DNA of 64,000 nucleotides from Microbacterium helvum. GTDB lineage: Bacteria; Actinomycetota; Actinomycetes; Actinomycetales; Microbacteriaceae. This document shows positions 41,658-51,608 of this stretch, piece by piece (position 1 is the stretch's first letter; every line of letters begins with the position of its first letter). The position numbers and the translations under genes were made by a program. The notes beneath the pieces are model-generated. The model saw nothing but the letters and a program-made list of their open reading frames with translations. It did no database searches and had not been told where the DNA came from. The stretch spans positions 1-64,000 of the forward strand of contig NZ_JACXZS010000015.1 in the NCBI RefSeq assembly GCF_014779795.1, read 5' to 3'.

Positions 41658-41721
41658 CGAGATCACCCGAGGGCGGAGAATCGAAGCGTAGCGAGATCAC
41701 CCGAGGGCGGAGAATCGAAGC
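41647..41721. repeat. 34-bp tandem repeat over the rnj 3' end
   Basis: Two identical 34-base units (41647-41680, 41681-41714) beginning TCGAAGCGTAGCGAGATCAC, followed by a seven-base partial third (41715-41721). The first unit contains the last codons and TAG stop of rnj. The rest fills the gap before the acetyltransferase gene. Confidence 0.9.
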
Positions 41722-41767
41722 CTGACGCCGTCATCCGCCCGTAACACGTGCGCCGTACGATCGCCCC

Positions 41768-42262
41768 GTGGCGTCTTCGTTCCGCATCCGGCCCGCCGTG
41801 GCGGCCGACGGGTCGTTCCTGGGCGACATGGTCGTCGAGGCCGCGAACTGGCGGCAGGGCGGCGCGCGGCCGCGGCACGAGATCCTCGGCGGCGACGATC
41901 ACCGCCGTTACGTCGCCGGCTGGATGCGGCCGGGAGATGCGGGGTTCGTCGCCGAGGACGCCACGGGTGGCCCGGTCGGCGCCGCGTGGTATCGCATGCT
42001 GCCGCGCACGGACCCCGGCTTCGGCTACGTGGGCACCGGTGTGCCCGAGCTCATCATCGGCGTGCGACCGGTGTGGCGCGCCCACGGGGTGGGGCGCGCG
42101 CTGCTGCAGAGCCTGTGCGAGCGGGCGCGTTCCGACGGCTTCGCGCGACTGAGCCTGAGCGTCGAGCGCGGTAATTTCGCGGCGACCCTGTACCGCAGCG
42201 AGGGTTTCGCGGTGGTGCGCAGCGGCGTCGGCCGCGACACGATGGTCAAGCGGCTGCGCTGA
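41768..42262 (+). CDS. GNAT family N-acetyltransferase
   Basis: A 164-aa acetyltransferase. The acetyl-CoA-binding block is ELIIGVRPVWRAHGVGRALLQSLCERA (RxHGVG loop) and the motif B region is NFAATLYRSEGFAVV. The substrate is unknown. The GTG at 41768 has TACGAT six bases upstream (41756-41761), giving a leaderless transcript that starts just after the rnj repeat block. It is followed by ftsK, which has its own promoter. Confidence 0.9.
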   Translation: MASSFRIRPAVAADGSFLGDMVVEAANWRQGGARPRHEILGGDDHRRYVAGWMRPGDAGFVAEDATGGPVGAAWYRMLPRTDPGFGYVGTGVPELIIGVRPVWRAHGVGRALLQSLCERARSDGFARLSLSVERGNFAATLYRSEGFAVVRSGVGRDTMVKRLR

Positions 42263-42318
42263 GGCCTGCAGCGGCGTGGTTCCGCGGAAATGTCGGGGAT
42301 CCGGCCTACCGTGGGGGG

Positions 42319-45039
42319 ATGCCCAGGAGCACCAGCACGACCAAGGGCTCGCGCGCGTCCTCGAACACGTCGAGCGCGCGCTCGTCGTCGTCTTCGACCG
42401 CGCGCAAGCCGGCGGTGGCCAAGCCTGCGCCGGCTCCCAAGCGCTACGTGGGGGAGTCCGATCGGCCGCCCGTCGTGGTGCGGGCGTGGATGGCGCTCGC
42501 GCACGCGACCGGCGGCCTGTTCCGCGCGTTCGGGCCTGAGGTGCTCGAGAAGGATCAGCGGCGCGACGGCTTCCCGTTCTTCCTCGTGCTGCTGGCGATC
42601 GCCGGCGCCGTGAACGAGTGGTTCTTCATCGGCAACGAGGTCGCCAAGACCATCAGCGCGTATTCAGTGGGTGCTCTGGTCGGGCGCGAGGCGTTCGTGC
42701 TGCCGGTGCTGCTGCTCATGCTCGCCGGCTGGATGTTCCGGCATCCTTCGTCCGTGCACGACAACGGGCGCGTCGGCATCGGCTTCGGCCTGCTCATCGT
42801 GACGATCGCCGGCTTCTGCCATGTCGCGGGCGGGCGTCCGCAGCCGAGCGAGCTGCTGCCCGCGCTGAGCGAGGCGGGGGGTCTCTTCGGCTGGATGCTC
42901 GGTGAGCCGCTCGCGTTCCTGCTGACCGACGTGGGCGCGTACATCGTGCTGTCGCTGCTGGCCGTGCTCAGCGTGCTGATCATCACCAAGACGCCGCCCA
43001 ACCGCATCGGCCGCCGACTGGGCGAGCTGTATCGCTGGATGTTCGGCGCCGAGCCGCGTGAAGAGAAGCCGGTGGATGCCGCAGCCGCCGCGCAGGCGGA
43101 AGACGAGGGCGACTCCTCGCTGCCGTTCTGGCGGCGCAACAAGACCGGGCGTGAGAAGGATCCCGAAGGCGGTCTCGGATCTCAGGATCTCACTGAGCTG
43201 CTGGGATCGCCGCAGGGCGGATTCGATCAGGCCATCGCCCCCACCGTGCCGCCGCCGCCCGCGCCGGCGACCGATGCGCTCACCGAGGTCATCGATCCCG
43301 CCGTGCTCTCGGCGGCGAAGGCGGCCACGTCTTCTCGCACGTCGTTGCGGGACGATGCCGAGGTCATCGAGGACGACGGGCTGCTCCCGGGGCTCGACGG
43401 CATCGGCTCGTCGCCCGCGCCCGGTGCCCCGACCGCCCCGTACCGCCTGCCGTCGGTCAACTCCCTCGCGGCGGGCTCGCCGCACGTCGCGCGGTCGCAG
43501 GCGAACGACGACACGGTCCGCGCGATCACGAGCGTGCTCGACCAGTTCTCGGTCGACGCGCGGGTCACCGGCTTCTCGCGCGGCCCGACGGTGACGCAGT
43601 ACGAGATCGAGCTCGGTCCGGGCGTCAAGGTCGAGCGCATCACGGCGCTGACGAACAACATCGCGTACGCGGTCGCCTCCAACGAGGTGCGCATCCTCGC
43701 GCCGATCCCCGGCAAGAGCGCGATCGGCGTCGAGATCCCGAACACCGACCGCGAGATCGTGACGCTGGGCGACGTGCTGCGATCGCAGACGGCGACCAGC
43801 CAGACGCACCCGATGACCATCGGCGTCGGCAAGGACGTCGGCGGCGGCTACGTGATCGCCAACCTCGCGAAGATGCCGCACCTGCTGGTGGCAGGCTCGA
43901 CCGGCTCGGGAAAGTCGAGCTTCGTGAACTCGATGATCACGAGCCTGCTGATGCGCGCCAAGCCGGCGGACGTGCGCATGGTGCTGATCGACCCGAAGCG
44001 CGTGGAGCTGACGTCGTACGCCGGCGTGCCGCACCTCATCACGCCCATCATCACGAACCCCAAGAAGGCGGCCGAGGCGCTGCAGTGGGTCGTCAAAGAG
44101 ATGGACATGCGGTACGACGACCTGGCGTCGTTCGGCTTCCGCCACATCGACGACTTCAACAAGGCCGTCGTCGCCGGAGAGATCACTCTGCCGCCGGGCA
44201 GCGAGCGCGTGCTCAAGCCCTACCCGTACCTGCTGGTCGTCGTCGACGAGCTCGCCGACCTGATGATGGTCGCCCCTCGCGATGTCGAGGACTCGATCGT
44301 CCGCATCACCCAGCTCGCCCGCGCGTCGGGCATCCACCTCGTCCTCGCGACTCAGCGACCGTCGGTCGACGTCGTGACGGGTCTGATCAAGGCCAACGTG
44401 CCGTCGCGTCTCGCATTCGCGGTGACGAGCGTCACGGACTCGCGCGTCATCCTCGATCAGCCCGGCGCCGACCGCCTCATCGGTCAGGGCGACGGACTGT
44501 TCCTGCCGATGGGCGCCTCCAAAGCCCTGCGCGTGCAGGGCGCGTGGGTCAGCGAGAGTGAGATCGAGACCGTCGTCAAGCACGTCACGCAGCAGGCCCG
44601 GCCCGAGTACCGCGCCGACGTCGCGGCGGTGGCCGAGAAGAAGGAGATCGACGCCGACATCGGCGATGACCTCGACCTGCTGCTGGCCGCCGCCGAGCAG
44701 ATCATCTCGACGCAGTTCGGCTCCACGTCGATGCTGCAGCGCAAGCTGCGCGTCGGCTTCGCGAAGGCCGGCCGCCTCATGGACCTGCTCGAGTCGCGTG
44801 AGATCGTCGGTCCGTCCGAGGGTTCGAAGGCTCGCGACGTCCTGGTGACGCCGGATCAGCTGCCGTCTGTGCTCGCACGCCTGCGCGGCGAGGACGTCCC
44901 CGCCGCGGCCCCTGCGCCTGCTGCCGCGCCACCCGATCAGTACGGTCAGGATGCCGTGGCCTCGCAGTTCGACGGCTACCCGGTCGTGGACGGCGACGAG
45001 GGCTCCGAGGACGCCTGGGGCCTCACCGGCCGCGACTGA
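42319..45039 (+). CDS. ftsK: DNA translocase FtsK
   Basis: A 906-aa FtsK/SpoIIIE ATPase that pumps DNA at the division septum. A Ser/Ala/Lys-rich cytoplasmic tail (1-45) precedes four or five membrane helices (about 90-235) and a variable linker to about residue 390. The motor carries Walker A GSTGSGKSSF and Walker B LLVVVDELADLMM. The C-terminal gamma winged-helix domain (STSMLQRKLRVGFAKAGRLMDLLE) reads oriented DNA motifs. The ATG at 42319 has TACCGT six bases upstream, so it is leaderless. Position after rnj is conserved in actinobacteria. Confidence 0.97.
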   Translation: MPRSTSTTKGSRASSNTSSARSSSSSTARKPAVAKPAPAPKRYVGESDRPPVVVRAWMALAHATGGLFRAFGPEVLEKDQRRDGFPFFLVLLAIAGAVNEWFFIGNEVAKTISAYSVGALVGREAFVLPVLLLMLAGWMFRHPSSVHDNGRVGIGFGLLIVTIAGFCHVAGGRPQPSELLPALSEAGGLFGWMLGEPLAFLLTDVGAYIVLSLLAVLSVLIITKTPPNRIGRRLGELYRWMFGAEPREEKPVDAAAAAQAEDEGDSSLPFWRRNKTGREKDPEGGLGSQDLTELLGSPQGGFDQAIAPTVPPPPAPATDALTEVIDPAVLSAAKAATSSRTSLRDDAEVIEDDGLLPGLDGIGSSPAPGAPTAPYRLPSVNSLAAGSPHVARSQANDDTVRAITSVLDQFSVDARVTGFSRGPTVTQYEIELGPGVKVERITALTNNIAYAVASNEVRILAPIPGKSAIGVEIPNTDREIVTLGDVLRSQTATSQTHPMTIGVGKDVGGGYVIANLAKMPHLLVAGSTGSGKSSFVNSMITSLLMRAKPADVRMVLIDPKRVELTSYAGVPHLITPIITNPKKAAEALQWVVKEMDMRYDDLASFGFRHIDDFNKAVVAGEITLPPGSERVLKPYPYLLVVVDELADLMMVAPRDVEDSIVRITQLARASGIHLVLATQRPSVDVVTGLIKANVPSRLAFAVTSVTDSRVILDQPGADRLIGQGDGLFLPMGASKALRVQGAWVSESEIETVVKHVTQQARPEYRADVAAVAEKKEIDADIGDDLDLLLAAAEQIISTQFGSTSMLQRKLRVGFAKAGRLMDLLESREIVGPSEGSKARDVLVTPDQLPSVLARLRGEDVPAAAPAPAAAPPDQYGQDAVASQFDGYPVVDGDEGSEDAWGLTGRD

Positions 45040-45065
45040 GCCGACGGCATCGATAGGCTCGGCGC

Positions 45066-45638
45066 ATGGCCATCCCGCGGCAGCTGCCGAACACGATCAC
45101 GATCGTGCGCATCCTGTGCGCACCGGTCTTCCTCTGGCTTCTTCTGGCGGACGGGGGCGCCGACGGGGCGATGCGCTGGTGGGCGGCGGCGCTGTTCATC
45201 GTCGCGATCGCGACCGATGGGATCGACGGGTACCTTGCCCGCAGGCACGACATCGTCACGGATCTCGGCAAGCTGCTGGATCCGATCGCCGACAAGGTGC
45301 TGACCGGCTTCGCGTTCATAGGGCTGTCGATCCTCGGCGAGCTGCCCTGGTGGGTCACGATCGTGGTCCTGATCCGTGAGGTGGGCATCACGGTCTACCG
45401 CTTCATGGTCGTGAGCGACCACGTGCTCGCCGCCGCCTGGATGGGCAAGCTCAAGACCCTGGCGCAGGCCGTGGCGCTGTCGCTCGCCCTGCTGCCGCTG
45501 TGGACCCTCGTGGGCGACTGGATCTTCTGGGTCAACGGGGTCACGATGACGATCGCCGTGATCCTCACGATCGCGAGCGGCATCGACTATGTCGTGACCG
45601 AGGTGCGCGCGGCCCGCGCGAAACGGTCGCTTCCGTGA
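45066..45638 (+). CDS. pgsA: CDP-diacylglycerol-glycerol-3-phosphate 3-phosphatidyltransferase
   Basis: A 190-aa membrane enzyme making phosphatidylglycerol phosphate. The CDP-alcohol phosphotransferase motif DGx2ARx8Gx3Dx3D is complete in TDGIDGYLARRHDIVTDLGK followed by LLDPIADK, and five or so hydrophobic helices are present. The ATG at 45066 has TAGGCT six bases upstream (45054-45059). Its stop overlaps the cinA-like start as GTGA (45635-45638). Position between ftsK and cinA is typical, which supports PgsA over phosphatidylinositol-phosphate synthase. Confidence 0.95.
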   Translation: MAIPRQLPNTITIVRILCAPVFLWLLLADGGADGAMRWWAAALFIVAIATDGIDGYLARRHDIVTDLGKLLDPIADKVLTGFAFIGLSILGELPWWVTIVVLIREVGITVYRFMVVSDHVLAAAWMGKLKTLAQAVALSLALLPLWTLVGDWIFWVNGVTMTIAVILTIASGIDYVVTEVRAARAKRSLP

Positions 45639-46102
45639 CAGGGGTTGCCGCGGTCGCCGTGCTGCGCGCGCTCGGCGGTCACGGCTGGACGATCGCGGCG
45701 GCCGAGTCGCTCACCGGCGGGCGCGTGACCGCGGCCCTCGTGGACGTGCCCGGCGCCTCGGCCCACGTACGCGGAGGGATCGTCGCCTACGCGACCGACC
45801 TGAAGGCCAGCGTGCTCGGCGTGGATGCGCGGCTCCTGGCTTCGCGTGGGCCGGTCGACGCCGACGTCGCGGTCGCGATGGCCGAGGGGGTGCGTCGCGT
45901 GCTGGGTGCCGACGTCGGTCTTGCGACGACCGGCGTGGCGGGCCCGGACCCGCAGGACGGCAAGCCGGTCGGCACGGTCCACGTCGCGGTCGTGACGCCC
46001 GATGCCGCCCGGACGATCGAACTGGCGCTGTCGGGCACACGCGACGAGATCCGCACCGAGACCGTGCGGCGCGTGCTCGGGCTCGCACTCGAGGTGCTGT
46101 GA
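45635..46102 (+). CDS. CinA C-terminal family nicotinamide-nucleotide amidohydrolase
   Basis: A 155-aa stand-alone CinA C-terminal domain (PncC type) that deamidates NMN to NaMN. Conserved pieces are TIAAAESLTGGRVTAALVDVPGAS, GGIVAYATDLKASVLGV and ATTGVAGPDPQDGKPVGTVHVAV. The N-terminal CinA domain is absent, as in many actinobacteria. The GTG overlaps the pgsA stop as GTGA, so translation is coupled. It precedes clgR and recA, the usual cinA-recA neighbourhood, although a 166-base promoter region lies between. Confidence 0.93.
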   Translation: MTGVAAVAVLRALGGHGWTIAAAESLTGGRVTAALVDVPGASAHVRGGIVAYATDLKASVLGVDARLLASRGPVDADVAVAMAEGVRRVLGADVGLATTGVAGPDPQDGKPVGTVHVAVVTPDAARTIELALSGTRDEIRTETVRRVLGLALEVL

Positions 46103-46268
46103 GGCATCCGTTCGTCTTCGCTCGGGCCGGGAACAGACGGTGTTTCGTCTCGGTTACATTCGGTGATTCCCACCCATTGCCCAGTTCACGGGATTAGATT
46201 GACATCATCCGGTGCTGTACTGTTGGCCACCCGGAAGACGGTGGAATCAGAAGTGAGGAGGGGCCCTG
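46103..46268 (+). promoter_or_regulatory. clgR promoter region
   Basis: No gene is seen here. TTGACA (46199-46204) and TACTGT (46218-46223) are present but only 13 bases apart, so the exact promoter is unsure. GTTCGTCTTCGCTCG at 46110 vaguely resembles ClgR-type sites. AGGAGGGG lies five bases before the clgR start. Confidence 0.4.
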
Positions 46269-46577
46269 ATGATCCTGGTACGTCAAGAGATCGGCGAAGT
46301 GCTTCGTGATCTCCGCCAGCAGAAGGGGCGGACCCTCCGCCAGGTCGCGAGCCGCGCCAGCGTCGCTCTCGGCTACCTGAGCGAGGTGGAGCGGGGCCAG
46401 AAGGAGGCCTCGAGCGAGATCCTCGCCTCGGTCGCCGAGGCGCTCGACGTCCCGATCTCGATGATCATGCGCGAGGTCGGTGACCGCATCTCGGTCCTTG
46501 AGGGCCTGCAGACCTTCCCCGACGTGGTGCCCGACGACCTGGTCGCCTCCGTCGACGCCGAACTGTCGCTGCGCTGA
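46269..46577 (+). CDS. clgR: Clp protease gene regulator ClgR, XRE-type
   Basis: A 102-aa helix-turn-helix protein. The HTH spans residues 6-62 (IGEVLRDLRQQKGRTLRQVASRASVALGYLSEVERGQKEAS). The sequence and the position between cinA and recA match ClgR, the activator of clpP/clpC genes in actinobacteria, itself a Clp substrate. The hydrophobic C-terminal tail (ASVDAELSLR) differs from the Ala-rich degradation tails described elsewhere. AGGAGGGG precedes the ATG. The DUF3046 gene follows after 40 bases. Confidence 0.88.
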   Translation: MILVRQEIGEVLRDLRQQKGRTLRQVASRASVALGYLSEVERGQKEASSEILASVAEALDVPISMIMREVGDRISVLEGLQTFPDVVPDDLVASVDAELSLR

Positions 46578-46617
46578 GCCGCGTCCTCTCACCGAGCCCA
46601 GGAGCAGCCTGACCGCT

Positions 46618-46842
46618 ATGCGTCGCAGTGAGTTCCATCGGGCTGTGCACGATGAGTTCGGCGCACGCGCCGATTCCGTCGTGACGGATCTGATCCTCGC
46701 GGACATCGGCGGCCGCACCGCCGCCGACGCCCTCGCGGCCGGGGTGGACCCTCGCCTGGTGTGGCTCGCGCTGTGCGCGGAGCTGGACGTTCCGGTCGAG
46801 CGTCGCTACGGCGTGGGTCGTCTCGAACCGCGCCGGCTCTGA
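46618..46842 (+). CDS. DUF3046 family protein
   Basis: 74 residues covering a full DUF3046 domain: MRRSEFHRAVHDEFG, VVTDLILADIGGRTAADALAAGVDPRLVWLALCAELDVP and RRYGVG. It is an actinobacterial family found next to recA; function unknown. Frame and start are supported by the conserved N-terminus; a CAGGAGCAG stretch lies 13 bases upstream. The gene is short and lies in the clgR-recA gap. Confidence 0.9.
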   Translation: MRRSEFHRAVHDEFGARADSVVTDLILADIGGRTAADALAAGVDPRLVWLALCAELDVPVERRYGVGRLEPRRL

Positions 46843-46877
46843 TTCAGGTTCCGCGCACACCGCGGCGCGGCGTGTCG

Positions 46878-46893
46878 TCGAATATCTGTTCGA
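46878..46893. promoter_or_regulatory. LexA-binding SOS box of recA
   Basis: TCGAATATCTGTTCGA matches the actinobacterial SOS consensus TCGAAC-N4-GTTCGA with one change. TAGTGT (46902-46907) nine bases downstream is a plausible -10, placing the SOS box over the -35 region. It lies 199 bases before the recA start. Confidence 0.88.
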
Positions 46894-47091
46894 GATCCGC
46901 GTAGTGTCCTCCACAGAAGGTGTCGAGGACGTGTTTTCCACGTGACGGGGCCCGGGCGAGGGCCGATGTCGGAACCCACCCCTAACGTGATCCACGTCGA
47001 ACGACACCACACGCCTTGTCGCAGCATCCGTTCCACCGGGGCGGAGCGCGACAGCCTACAGGCGACGGAACGCAAGCAGAAGGAGCACGCC

Positions 47092-48146
<1,055 letters not shown>

Positions 48147-48150
<4 letters not shown>

Positions 48151-48848
48151 TGCCTCGCTTCGAGGACGGGAGCGAGCGCGAATCGCTCGCTCCCGTCATC
48201 CCGATCTTCGGTGGCGCGGCCGCGATCGCCCCACCCCCTGAGCCCGCCTGGAACGCGACATGGGCAGACGATCCCGAGCCTGCGGACGACGGCGAGTATG
48301 ACCGGTTCGGCAACGACACTTCTCACCTGCGCGCGCCGGACCCCGCGGACGCGGCCGCGGATGCTCGCGACCGGGCCGAGAAGGGCCTGCTGAAGAAGCT
48401 CCGTGCGCGATCGCTGTCCCTGCGCGAGGCGCGCACCGTCCTGCGTGAGCACGACCTCGACGACGAGACGAGCGAAGAGCTGATCGCGTCTTTCGAGCGT
48501 CTGGGCTATCTCGACGATGCGAAGCTCGCCGAGCAGATCGTCCACTCCGGATCGGATCGCAAGGGACAAGGGCGAAAGGCGATCGCGCAGACACTCGCCA
48601 AGCGCGGGATCGCGCGCGACATCGCGGATTCGGCCCTCGATGAGCTGCCGGACGACGACCTCGAGCGCGCCCTGGAGTTCGCGCGCACGAAGGCGTCGTC
48701 GATGCGCGGTCTCGAGCGGGATGTCGCCCTCCGACGGCTCGCGGGTCAGCTCGCGCGGCGCGGGTACGGCGGTCCGGTGGCGATGAACGCGGCCCGTCAG
48801 GCGCTGGACGAGCTCAATCGTCCCGTGGGTCGCGTGCGTTTCGAATGA
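48147..48848 (+). CDS. recX: RecA regulator RecX
   Basis: A 233-aa RecX. The first 75 residues are a non-conserved acidic/Pro-rich extension. The three-helix RecX repeats start near residue 80 (LLKKLRARSLSLREARTVLREHDLDDE, RLGYLDDAKLAEQIV, RKAIAQTLAKRGI). RecX limits RecA filament growth. The GTG at 48147 overlaps the recA stop as GTGA, and an ATG follows at 48150; either may be used. recA-recX is a single SOS-controlled unit. Confidence 0.94.
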
Positions 48849-48923
48849 TGCCCCGAAACACGGGCGCACGGTCCTCTCGACACACGGCACGGCGGGCGCT
48901 CGTCCCACCGCTAAGGTGAGCGG

Positions 48924-49916
48924 GTGCTCACGAAGTTCGTGCTCGATGACGAGCAGCTCACGGCCCTCGTCGCCCCGGTCGGGCGGCTCACCTCCGCCGA
49001 AGTGCTGTCGGGCGGAATGTTCGCCACCGCCTACCGCGTGCAGTTCGACGACGGGCGCCGCGCGGTGGCCAAGATCGTGGGAGCCGACACGTCGCGTCTC
49101 TACCGCTACGAGCTGGGGTTGCTGGGCACCGAGGCGCTCACCTACCGGATGCTCAGCGACAGCGGTGTGCCCGTGCCGCAGGTGCTGCACACCGATTTCA
49201 GCCGCGCCGCCGTCGACGCCGACGTGGTGGTCGCCGAGCACCTGCCCGGCGTCCCGTGGCTCGACGTGCAGCTCGACGACGCACAGAACGCCGTCGTGCG
49301 CCGCGGACTCGGCGCCGTCATGGCTGATCTGCATCGCGTCGCCGCGCCGAGGTTCGGCTACCCGGCGGTCGATGCCGCGCTGTCGGGCGACAGCTGGCGC
49401 TCCGCGTTCGGCGCCATGATCGACGCAGTGCTCGCCGACGCCCAGCGCTGGGACGTCGCGCTTCCCGCCGTCCGCGTGCGTGCCGCGGTAGCGGCGCACG
49501 GAGCAGCACTGGATGCCGTCACGCGCCCCGTCGTCGTGCACACGGACCTGTGGGCCGGCAACATCTTCGTCGACCCCGCGACGCTCGACATCGTCGGCAT
49601 CATCGACACCGAGCGCACGCTGTGGGGCGACCCGCTCCACGAACTCGCGGGTGCGGACCAGCTCGGACACGGCGACCCCGATGCCGACCTGCTGGCCGGC
49701 AACTCCGGGGCCGGCGGCATCCTCGCGGCCGAACTCGCGTCGCCCACCGGACCGGCGCGCCTGCAGCTGTCGCACCTGTACTTCTCGCTGATCCTCGCCA
49801 GCGAACCGGTCATCCGGGGCTACGAGGGGGAGTGGGTGGCCGGCTACCAGCAGACCGCCCGTGACAACATCGAACGCGCGCTCGCGTGGCTGGAGGATGC
49901 CGCCGTGCAGGGCTGA
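48924..49916 (+). CDS. Phosphotransferase family protein (APH-like kinase)
   Basis: A 330-aa protein-kinase-fold small-molecule kinase. The Brenner motif is VVHTDLWAGNIFVD (HxDxxxxN) and the metal motif is IVGIIDTERTLWGD (D-x-E in place of DFG). The N-terminal lobe carries AVAKIVG with the ATP-site Lys. The family includes aminoglycoside and fructosamine kinases; the substrate is unknown and resistance should not be assumed. The GTG at 48924 has TAAGGT six bases upstream (48912-48917), so it is leaderless. It sits between recX and miaB. Confidence 0.87.
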   Translation: MLTKFVLDDEQLTALVAPVGRLTSAEVLSGGMFATAYRVQFDDGRRAVAKIVGADTSRLYRYELGLLGTEALTYRMLSDSGVPVPQVLHTDFSRAAVDADVVVAEHLPGVPWLDVQLDDAQNAVVRRGLGAVMADLHRVAAPRFGYPAVDAALSGDSWRSAFGAMIDAVLADAQRWDVALPAVRVRAAVAAHGAALDAVTRPVVVHTDLWAGNIFVDPATLDIVGIIDTERTLWGDPLHELAGADQLGHGDPDADLLAGNSGAGGILAAELASPTGPARLQLSHLYFSLILASEPVIRGYEGEWVAGYQQTARDNIERALAWLEDAAVQG

Positions 49917-49981
49917 CGGTCCGGTGGCGGCATCCGCGGTCCGGACTCGTGCCCAGCCGCGGCTCGTAGAATGGCGGGATC

Positions 49982-51532
49982 ATGTCTTCCCCTTCCGCTT
50001 CACCGACTCTCATCGCGCCGTCGGACGCGTCGATCGACGCCGACGGTCGCGCCCGCACCTATGAGGTGCGCACGTTCGGCTGCCAGATGAATGTGCACGA
50101 TTCCGAGCGGCTCTCCGGCTCGCTCGAGAGCGCCGGCTACGTGCGCGCCGAGGTCGGCGAAGAAGCCGACGTCGTCGTCATCAACACGTGCGCCGTGCGC
50201 GACAACGCCGCCGGCAAGCTCTACGGCACGCTCGGCCATCTGAAGTCCCGCAAAGACAAGCACGAGGGCATGCAGATCGCCGTCGGGGGCTGCCTCGCGC
50301 AGATGGACAAGGACGTCGTGCAGCAGAAGGCGCCGTGGGTCGACGTCGTCTTCGGCACCCACAACATGGGGTCGCTGCCCAGCCTGCTGGAGCGTGCCCG
50401 TCACAACGGCGAGGCAGAGCTCGAGATCCTGGAATCCCTCGAGATCTTTCCGTCGACGCTGCCCACCAAGCGCGACAGCGTGTACAGCGGCTGGGTGTCG
50501 ATCTCGGTCGGGTGCAACAACACCTGCACCTTCTGCATCGTGCCGAGCCTGCGCGGCAAAGAGAAGGACCGCCGTCCCGGCGACATCCTGAATGAGATCC
50601 GCCTGCTCGTCGACGATGGCGCGATGGAGGTCACCCTCCTCGGCCAGAACGTCAACTCGTACGGCGTCGAGTTCGGCGACCGTCAGGCGTTCGGCAAGCT
50701 GCTGCGCGCAGCGGGCGAGATCGACGGCCTCGAGCGGATCCGCTTCACGAGCCCCCACCCGGCCGCGTTCACGGACGACGTCATCGACGCGATGGCCGAG
50801 ACCCCCGCCGTCATGCCGCAGCTGCACATGCCGCTGCAGTCGGGCAGCGACCGCATCCTCAAGGCGATGCGCCGGTCGTACCGCAGCGAGAGGTTCCTCG
50901 GCATCCTCGACCGCGTGCGCGCCAAGATGCCCGACGCCGCGATCTCGACTGACATCATCGTCGGCTTCCCCGGCGAGACCGACGAGGACTTCGAAGACAC
51001 CATGCGGGTGGTCGAGCAGGCGCGGTTCGCGAGCGCGTTCACGTTCCAGTACTCGATCCGCGAGGGCACGCCTGCGGCGACCATGACGGACCAGGTGCCG
51101 AAAGAGGTCGTGCAGGAGCGCTACGAGCGCCTGATCGCCCTGCAGGAGCGCATTTCGCTCGAAGAGAACCAGAAGCAGGTCGGCCGCGACGTGCAGGTGC
51201 TGGTGTCGACCGGCGAGGGCAAGAAGGACGCTGAGACGCACCGCCTCACCGGTCGTGCCGAAGACAACCGGCTCGTGCACTTCGAGGTCCCGGCGGGCTC
51301 CGAGAAGCCGCGACCGGGTGACGTCGTCTCTGTCGTCGTGACGCACGCCGCACCGTTCCACCTGCTCGCGGACTCGCCCGACGGGGCGCCGCTGCGCATC
51401 CGTCGCACGCGCTCCGGCGACGCCTGGGATCGTTCGCAGGCCGAGTCGTGCGCGATCCCTGCGCCCGCGGGCGAGACGGGCGCTCCGCGCGCGGTCTCGC
51501 TGGGCCTGCCGACCCTGCGCATCGGCGTATGA
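49982..51532 (+). CDS. miaB: tRNA-2-methylthio-N6-dimethylallyladenosine synthase
   Basis: A 516-aa radical-SAM methylthiotransferase acting at A37 of tRNAs reading UNN codons. The N-terminal UPF0004 domain (residues 26-145) carries auxiliary-cluster cysteines in TFGCQMN, INTCAVRDNA and VGGCLAQ. The radical SAM motif CxxxCxxC is SVGCNNTCTFCIVPSLRG. A TRAM domain is at about 395-460. The C-terminal 55 residues are an extra tail. TAGAAT (49967-49972) lies nine bases before the ATG. miaA follows, giving the two consecutive modification steps. Confidence 0.96.
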   Translation: MSSPSASPTLIAPSDASIDADGRARTYEVRTFGCQMNVHDSERLSGSLESAGYVRAEVGEEADVVVINTCAVRDNAAGKLYGTLGHLKSRKDKHEGMQIAVGGCLAQMDKDVVQQKAPWVDVVFGTHNMGSLPSLLERARHNGEAELEILESLEIFPSTLPTKRDSVYSGWVSISVGCNNTCTFCIVPSLRGKEKDRRPGDILNEIRLLVDDGAMEVTLLGQNVNSYGVEFGDRQAFGKLLRAAGEIDGLERIRFTSPHPAAFTDDVIDAMAETPAVMPQLHMPLQSGSDRILKAMRRSYRSERFLGILDRVRAKMPDAAISTDIIVGFPGETDEDFEDTMRVVEQARFASAFTFQYSIREGTPAATMTDQVPKEVVQERYERLIALQERISLEENQKQVGRDVQVLVSTGEGKKDAETHRLTGRAEDNRLVHFEVPAGSEKPRPGDVVSVVVTHAAPFHLLADSPDGAPLRIRRTRSGDAWDRSQAESCAIPAPAGETGAPRAVSLGLPTLRIGV

Positions 51533-51608
51533 GCGTCGCTCAGACGAACGGGTCGACCCTGTCCGCGCTGTCGAAATCGGCATCCGCGCCCGGACTTTAG
51601 GGCAGCGG

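Noticed and set aside
38811..41666. 951-codon antisense frame over dapA and rnj
   Set aside because: It is fully antisense to two certain core genes, with a repetitive His/Asp/Arg/Gly composition typical of shadow frames.
46110..46124. ClgR autoregulatory site before clgR
   Set aside because: Only a loose resemblance to the published motif; too weak to call as a feature.
48924..49916. Aminoglycoside resistance gene
   Set aside because: Only the general kinase fold is supported. The family has many housekeeping members and the gene lies in a core cluster.
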